DNA of 64,000 nt. Origin: Paraburkholderia sartisoli. Lineage in GTDB: Bacteria; Pseudomonadota; Gammaproteobacteria; Burkholderiales; Burkholderiaceae. A program made the position numbers and the translations under genes. This document shows positions 60,055 to 64,000 of the stretch, in pieces. The stretch lies in the NCBI RefSeq assembly GCF_900107685.1, contig NZ_FNRQ01000001.1, forward strand, positions 992,001-1,056,000, in the 5' to 3' direction. The notes beneath the pieces were generated by a model that was given only the letters and a program-made list of their open reading frames with translations, ran no database searches and was not told the origin of the DNA. The first letter of the stretch is position 1, and each line of letters opens with the position of its first letter.

Positions 60055-60686
60055 TGGAGCCGCTCGTATGCCATGAAGGCATTGTCGTTCCGCTCGACCG
60101 GGACAACGTCGATACCGACGCGATCATGCCAAAGCAGTTCATGAAGTCCATCGCGCGAACCGGCTTCGGTCCCTATCTGTTCGACGAATGGCGCTACCGC
60201 GACCCCGGCTACTACGGCAAGCCGGCCGCCGAACGTACGCCCGAGCCGGGCTTCGTGCTGAACCAGCCGCGCTACGCGGGCGCCTCCGTGCTGCTCGCGC
60301 GGCGCAATTTCGGCTGCGGCAGCTCGCGCGAACACGCGCCGTGGGCGCTGCATCAATACGGTTTCCGGGTACTGGTGGCCGAGAGTTTCGCGGACATCTT
60401 CTTTAACAACTGCTGCAAGAACGGGCTGCTGCCGGTGCGGCTCGACGCGGCGCGGATCGACCGGCTGATCGGGACGGTGGCGGCTTCGCCCGGCTACCGT
60501 CTGCGCGTCGATCTGGCTGCGCAGACCGTGACGGCGCCGGACGGCGAATGCTGGACCTTCGACATTGCGCCCGCGCTCAGGACGCTGCTGCTCGAAGGGC
60601 TCGACGAGACCGGCGCGACGCTCGCGTTCGCTGACGCGATCCGCGCGTTCGAGGCCGCGCATCTCGAACGTTCGCCCTGGCTTTAG
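60054..60686 (+). CDS. LeuD-family hydro-lyase small subunit
   Basis: A 210-residue small (swivel) subunit. [19 protein letters not shown] (about 15-33), [14 protein letters not shown] (about 84-97) and [17 protein letters not shown] (about 111-127) are the LeuD signatures. It completes the active site of the LeuC-type subunit. The overlap TGATG with the upstream gene couples the two subunits in translation. Confidence 0.88.
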
Positions 60687-60767
60687 CCGCGGCCACGATT
60701 GCGCGCCGCCGTTGCGGCGCGTTTTCCTGAACGCGATTTCTTTCCGATTACGAAGCTGAGTTCTGCC

Positions 60768-62399
60768 ATGACGCCAACCTTGACTGCCGACGCCGTCGTT
60801 TCGACGGACACACCTGCCTCGCCCGCCGCAGCCGGAGCGCGTCTCGCGCCGGGCTCACCACGCCGCGGGACGATGTCGTTGCAGGCCCGCATCGCGCTGA
60901 CGATGGCGCTGCTGGCGCTGCTGATGACGGCGATCGGCGCGCTGGGGCTCACTGGCGCGTGGCGTGCGAACCGGGCGAACCAGGACACGTACCAGAACAA
61001 GCTGACCGCGGCGGTGTACATCGGCAACGCGGAACTGCTGATCGGGCGCACGCGTCTCGTGCTTGGCGGTGCGATGGCGCAGCAGGACGGCGCGCGCGCG
61101 CAGGAACAGATCAGCCGCGCGAGCGAGTTCTTCAGGCAGTCGGACGACGCGTGGCGCCACTTCGTCGAGGAACCGCACGAGAGCGACGAGGCGCCGCTGA
61201 TCGAGGTGGCGGGCAAGCGGCGCGACGCGATGCGCGACGGCATGCAGGCGTTCATCGACGCGCTGAAAGCCGGCGACCGCGCCGGTGCGCAAAAGATCGG
61301 CACGTCGATTCTAAGCCCGCTCTTCAACGACATGAGCAGCGCGAACGACCGGCTGAAAAGCACGCTGTACGCGAACGCGAAACGCAGCTACGAAAACGCG
61401 GAGCGATATTTCCATCTGTTCCTTGCGGTATCGGCGGCGATGATCGCGTTCGGCATTGCCGCCGCGGTGTTCAGCTGGGTGACGTTGCGCCGCGCGATCA
61501 TGGCGCCGCTGAGCGAGGCGCTCGCGCATTTCGACGCGATCGCGGCCGGCGACCTGCAGCGCACGATCGGCCGATATCGCGCCGACGAGATGGGGCAACT
61601 GCTCGATGGTCTGCACAACATGCAGGCGCAGCTCGCGCGGACCGTGACGGCGGTGCGGGACAGTTGCCGGTCGATCGGCGCCGCGACGGGTGAGATCGCG
61701 GCCGGCACGCTCGACCTGTCGTCCCGGACCGAGGAGCAGGCCGCATCGCTCGAGCAGACGGCCGCGAGCATGAGCGAGCTGACCGAAACGGTCCGGCAGA
61801 ACGCGACCCGCGCGCAGGAGGCGCATGCGATCGCGAATGACGCGTCCACGGCGGCGAGCGACGGCAGCGGCGCGATCGGGCGCGTCAGCAGCACGATGCA
61901 TCGCATCGAGACGAGCGCGCGCAAGATCGCGGACATCACTGGCATCATCGAGGGCATCGCGTTCCAGACCAACATTCTCGCGCTGAACGCCGCGGTCGAG
62001 GCGGCGCGCGCCGGCGTGCACGGGCGGGGCTTCGCCGTGGTGGCCGCCGAGGTGCGCTCGCTCGCGCAGCATGCTTCGTCGGCCGCGAAGGAGATCGGCG
62101 AGCTGGTGGCCGACGCGGTGAGCGCGGCGTCCGACGGCACGATGATGGTCGCGGAAGCGGAACAGGCGATCGATCACATCCTCGGCGCCGCACAGCGCTT
62201 CGCGGACATGATGGCCAGTATCGCGGCCGCCGCCGACGAGCAGCGCACTGGCATCGAGCAGGTGGATGCCGCGATCAGCCTGATGGATTCGATCACGCAG
62301 CAGAACGCGGCGCTCGTCGAGGAGGCCAGCGCCGCCGCGCAGGCGCTCGACCAGCAATCGCGGGAACTGGACCGGCAAGTCGCGATGTTCCGGATCTGA
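60768..62399 (+). CDS. methyl-accepting chemotaxis protein
   Basis: A 543-residue chemoreceptor. TM1 lies about 33-53, a periplasmic Tar-type four-helix ligand domain about 55-205, TM2 about 210-232, HAMP about 233-285 and the cytoplasmic signalling tip about 395-425 ([20 protein letters not shown]). It lacks a C-terminal NWETF pentapeptide. It probably senses a ligand linked to the cluster and steers motility. ATG 60768 is chosen over a longer frame; it lies 81 bases after the LeuD gene. Confidence 0.93.
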   Translation: MTPTLTADAVVSTDTPASPAAAGARLAPGSPRRGTMSLQARIALTMALLALLMTAIGALGLTGAWRANRANQDTYQNKLTAAVYIGNAELLIGRTRLVLGGAMAQQDGARAQEQISRASEFFRQSDDAWRHFVEEPHESDEAPLIEVAGKRRDAMRDGMQAFIDALKAGDRAGAQKIGTSILSPLFNDMSSANDRLKSTLYANAKRSYENAERYFHLFLAVSAAMIAFGIAAAVFSWVTLRRAIMAPLSEALAHFDAIAAGDLQRTIGRYRADEMGQLLDGLHNMQAQLARTVTAVRDSCRSIGAATGEIAAGTLDLSSRTEEQAASLEQTAASMSELTETVRQNATRAQEAHAIANDASTAASDGSGAIGRVSSTMHRIETSARKIADITGIIEGIAFQTNILALNAAVEAARAGVHGRGFAVVAAEVRSLAQHASSAAKEIGELVADAVSAASDGTMMVAEAEQAIDHILGAAQRFADMMASIAAAADEQRTGIEQVDAAISLMDSITQQNAALVEEASAAAQALDQQSRELDRQVAMFRI

Positions 62400-62491
62400 C
62401 ACGCAGTGACGCACGGGCGGCACCGCCCATCTGAAGAAACGGGCGACCGGCATCGAGACCGCCGGCGACCCCGGAAACCACGGAGACAGAC

Positions 62492-62596
62492 ATGAACCCA
62501 TACGCGCGGCCGCCGCATTCACCACATTCACCGCATTCACCGCATTCACCGCATTCACCGCATTTGTCCGGCATCGCTGGAGGGCACGCACGATGA
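62492..62596 (+). CDS. 34-residue Pro-His-Ser repeat ORF coupled to the second symporter
   Basis: A small ORF with ACGGAGA (62480-62486) five bases before ATG 62492. It encodes MNPYARP, then five Pro-His-Ser units and one Pro-His-Leu, and ends GIAGGHAR. Its TGA overlaps the symporter ATG as ATGA, so the symporter would be translated by coupling. Seven of 34 residues are His. It has no membrane segment or signal peptide and no family I know. It may be a leader peptide, a metal-binding micropeptide or a chance ORF across a microsatellite. Confidence 0.5.
   Translation: MNPYARPPHSPHSPHSPHSPHSPHLSGIAGGHAR
62513..62566 (+). repeat. 9-base tandem repeat, about six units
   Basis: Units of CCGCATTCA at 62513-62521, 62531-62539, 62540-62548 and 62549-62557, a one-base variant CCACATTCA at 62522-62530, and a partial unit at 62558-62566. 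Because the unit is nine bases, gain or loss of units keeps the small ORF in frame. Confidence 0.9.
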
Positions 62597-63960
62597 CGAC
62601 TGCCGCATCGTCCGCGTTATCCGCGGCGCCCGTAGACGTCTCCGCGCTCATCGAGCGCCAGAAGCTCGGCGGTTTCGCACTCGGCCTGATCGCCTGGTGT
62701 TTCCTGATCGTGCTGATCGATGGCTTCGACCAGGTGGCGGCGGCCTTCGCGGCGCCTGCGCTGATCCACGCATGGCACACGAACGCGGCCGGCTTTGGCC
62801 GTGTTTTTGGCGTCGGCCTGTTCGGCGTGCTCGTGGGGTCGTTGCTGCTCGGCTTCAGCGGCGACCGTTTTGGCCGGCGGCCGACGATCATCTACGGTTC
62901 GCTCTGGTTCGGCATCCTGACGCTCGCATGCAGCTATGCGACGTCGCTCGACCAGTTGACCGTGCTGCGCTTTCTTGCCGGCATCGGGATGGGCGGCGTC
63001 GTGCCGAACACGGTCGCGCTCGTGTCCGAATATGCGCCGAAAGCGCGCCGGGCGACGTGGATCACGCTGATGTTCTCCGGCTTTTCGATCGGCGCGGGCG
63101 GTGGCGGCGCGGTCGCCTCGTGGCTGCTGCCGCGTTTCGGCTGGCCCGTGCTGTTCGCGCTGTGTGGGAGCGCGGCCATCGTGGTGGCGCTCGCCTCGTT
63201 CGCGTTGTTGCCCGAATCGGTCCGCTTCCTGATCGTGAACGGACGCGATCCGCGCAGGATCGCCCGCATCGCAAGGCGGCTCGGCGCCGGCGTCGAAGAT
63301 GGCGCGGTGCGCTACGTCGTCGACGACGAGGTGCGGCTGCGCGTGCGTCCGGCCGCGCTGTTCCAGAACGGTCTCTCATACGTGACGCCACTGCTGTGGG
63401 CGCTCTTCGTCCTGAATTCACTCGCGCTGCACTTCCTGCAGAACTGGCTGCCGATCCTGTTCGGCATGGGTACGCTCGCGCCGGCGCGAGCGGCGCAGGC
63501 GGCGATGATGTTTCCGGTGGGCGGCACGGTCGGCGCGCTGATGTTGAGCCGCTGCGTCGACCGTTACGGAATCGTGGTGATCCTGCTGCTGGCCGTGGTC
63601 GGCTGTCCCGTCGTCGCGTCGCTCGGGATGCCGATGCCGACCGCCTTGCTCTTCGCAGCGGTGTTCGTGAGCGGCGTGTGCGTGATCGGCAGCCAGTTCG
63701 CGCTATACGCGGTGTCCGGCATGGTCTATCCGACCGCGCTGCGCTCGACCGGCGTCGGCTCGGCCATCGGCATCGGCAAGTTCGGATCGGTCGCGGGCTC
63801 GATGCTCGGTGGCGTGCTGCTGGCGATGCATCTGCCGGTGGCGAATCTTTTCGTCGATCTCGCCACGGTATTCGTGTTCATCGCGTTGCTGGCGGTGTGG
63901 CTCGGCTGGCACCGGCGCGCGGCCGGGCAGCCGGTGACGGCCGGGCAGTCAGGCGCGTAG
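62593..63960 (+). CDS. aromatic acid:H+ symporter (AAHS MFS family), second copy
   Basis: A 455-residue carrier paralogous to the one at 56981-58366. IVLIDGFDQVAAAFAAPALI, LGFSGDRFGRRPTIIYG and FLAGIGMGGVVPNTVALVSE match it closely, while the central loop and C-terminus differ. Two paralogs suggest two related substrates, or one for the parent acid and one for an intermediate. Its start overlaps the stop of the Pro-His-Ser ORF. It is the last complete gene; 63961-64000 shows nothing. Confidence 0.92.
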   Translation: MTTAASSALSAAPVDVSALIERQKLGGFALGLIAWCFLIVLIDGFDQVAAAFAAPALIHAWHTNAAGFGRVFGVGLFGVLVGSLLLGFSGDRFGRRPTIIYGSLWFGILTLACSYATSLDQLTVLRFLAGIGMGGVVPNTVALVSEYAPKARRATWITLMFSGFSIGAGGGGAVASWLLPRFGWPVLFALCGSAAIVVALASFALLPESVRFLIVNGRDPRRIARIARRLGAGVEDGAVRYVVDDEVRLRVRPAALFQNGLSYVTPLLWALFVLNSLALHFLQNWLPILFGMGTLAPARAAQAAMMFPVGGTVGALMLSRCVDRYGIVVILLLAVVGCPVVASLGMPMPTALLFAAVFVSGVCVIGSQFALYAVSGMVYPTALRSTGVGSAIGIGKFGSVAGSMLGGVLLAMHLPVANLFVDLATVFVFIALLAVWLGWHRRAAGQPVTAGQSGA

Positions 63961-64000
63961 TGAAGGCGGGCGCGGAGCCGGAGTGGCCGGCAGCGCTCGC

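Noticed and set aside
62513-62566. Short tandem repeat considered as a CRISPR array
   Set aside because: Units are nine bases, directly adjacent and without spacers, so it is a microsatellite.
62293-62574. Antisense ORF over the microsatellite encoding Cys-Gly-Glu repeats
   Set aside because: Most of it runs antisense to the chemoreceptor gene and no ribosome-binding site was seen. The plus-strand ORF has a ribosome-binding site and a start-stop overlap.

Overview
The window looks like part of a Burkholderia-type chromosome (Burkholderiales, most likely Paraburkholderia, Caballeronia or Burkholderia). The evidence is the high GC, the order thrS-infC-rpmI-rplT-pheS-pheT-ihfA-MerR followed by tRNA-Pro, the wrbA/DUF2069/yihY block, scoAB beside a PAS-LuxR regulator, and a Burkholderia-style trimeric porin. 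This assignment rests on protein and gene-order recognition, not on a database search.

Positions 1-27105 are core chromosome. They hold a truncated DUF2069 gene, wrbA, yihY, an Mpo1-like protein, a homocysteine synthase coupled to an alpha/beta hydrolase, a CBS protein, an MFS-PlsC fusion, aroC, ETF-ubiquinone oxidoreductase, an SDR and a hotdog thioesterase, scoAB with its regulator, an alpha/beta hydrolase, RidA, relA and tRNA-Val. The translation operon thrS-infC-rpmI-rplT-pheS-pheT-ihfA and a MerR gene follow. This operon carries several visible controls: a terminator in the thrS leader, an AUC start on infC, and a terminator with a possible antiterminator before pheS. The block ends in tRNA-Pro(GGG), preceded by a decayed partial copy of the same tRNA.

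Positions 27106-41890 look like mosaic accessory DNA. A GntR-controlled cassette (PLP aminotransferase, MFS carrier, hydratase-family protein, YdiJ-like FAD/Fe-S dehydrogenase) is followed by an OsmC protein, two cysteine hydrolases, a glutathione transferase, a secreted beta-propeller-like protein and a divergent LysR gene. Debris is scattered through it: an AraC C-terminal remnant, a tRNA 3' fragment and the last codons of a CaiB/BaiF CoA-transferase. No integrase or transposase is visible.

Positions 41891-63960 are a large catabolic island, probably for an aromatic or heteroaromatic carboxylic acid. A leftward operon (54553 to 43992) encodes an FAD monooxygenase, a VOC-fold protein, a fumarylacetoacetase-like hydrolase, an alpha/beta hydrolase, a three-subunit molybdenum hydroxylase with a CoxG-like helper, an enoyl-CoA hydratase-like protein and a UbiD decarboxylase. 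A LysR regulator, an XdhC cofactor-insertion protein and a UbiX prenyltransferase accompany it. Rightward genes supply a porin, two aromatic-acid/H+ symporters, a LeuCD-type hydro-lyase and a chemoreceptor. Together they could cover sensing, uptake, decarboxylation, hydroxylation, ring opening, hydrolysis and hydration of one compound. The substrate cannot be read from sequence. The second symporter is preceded by a small ORF encoding Pro-His-Ser repeats, with its own ribosome-binding site and a stop codon overlapping the symporter start.
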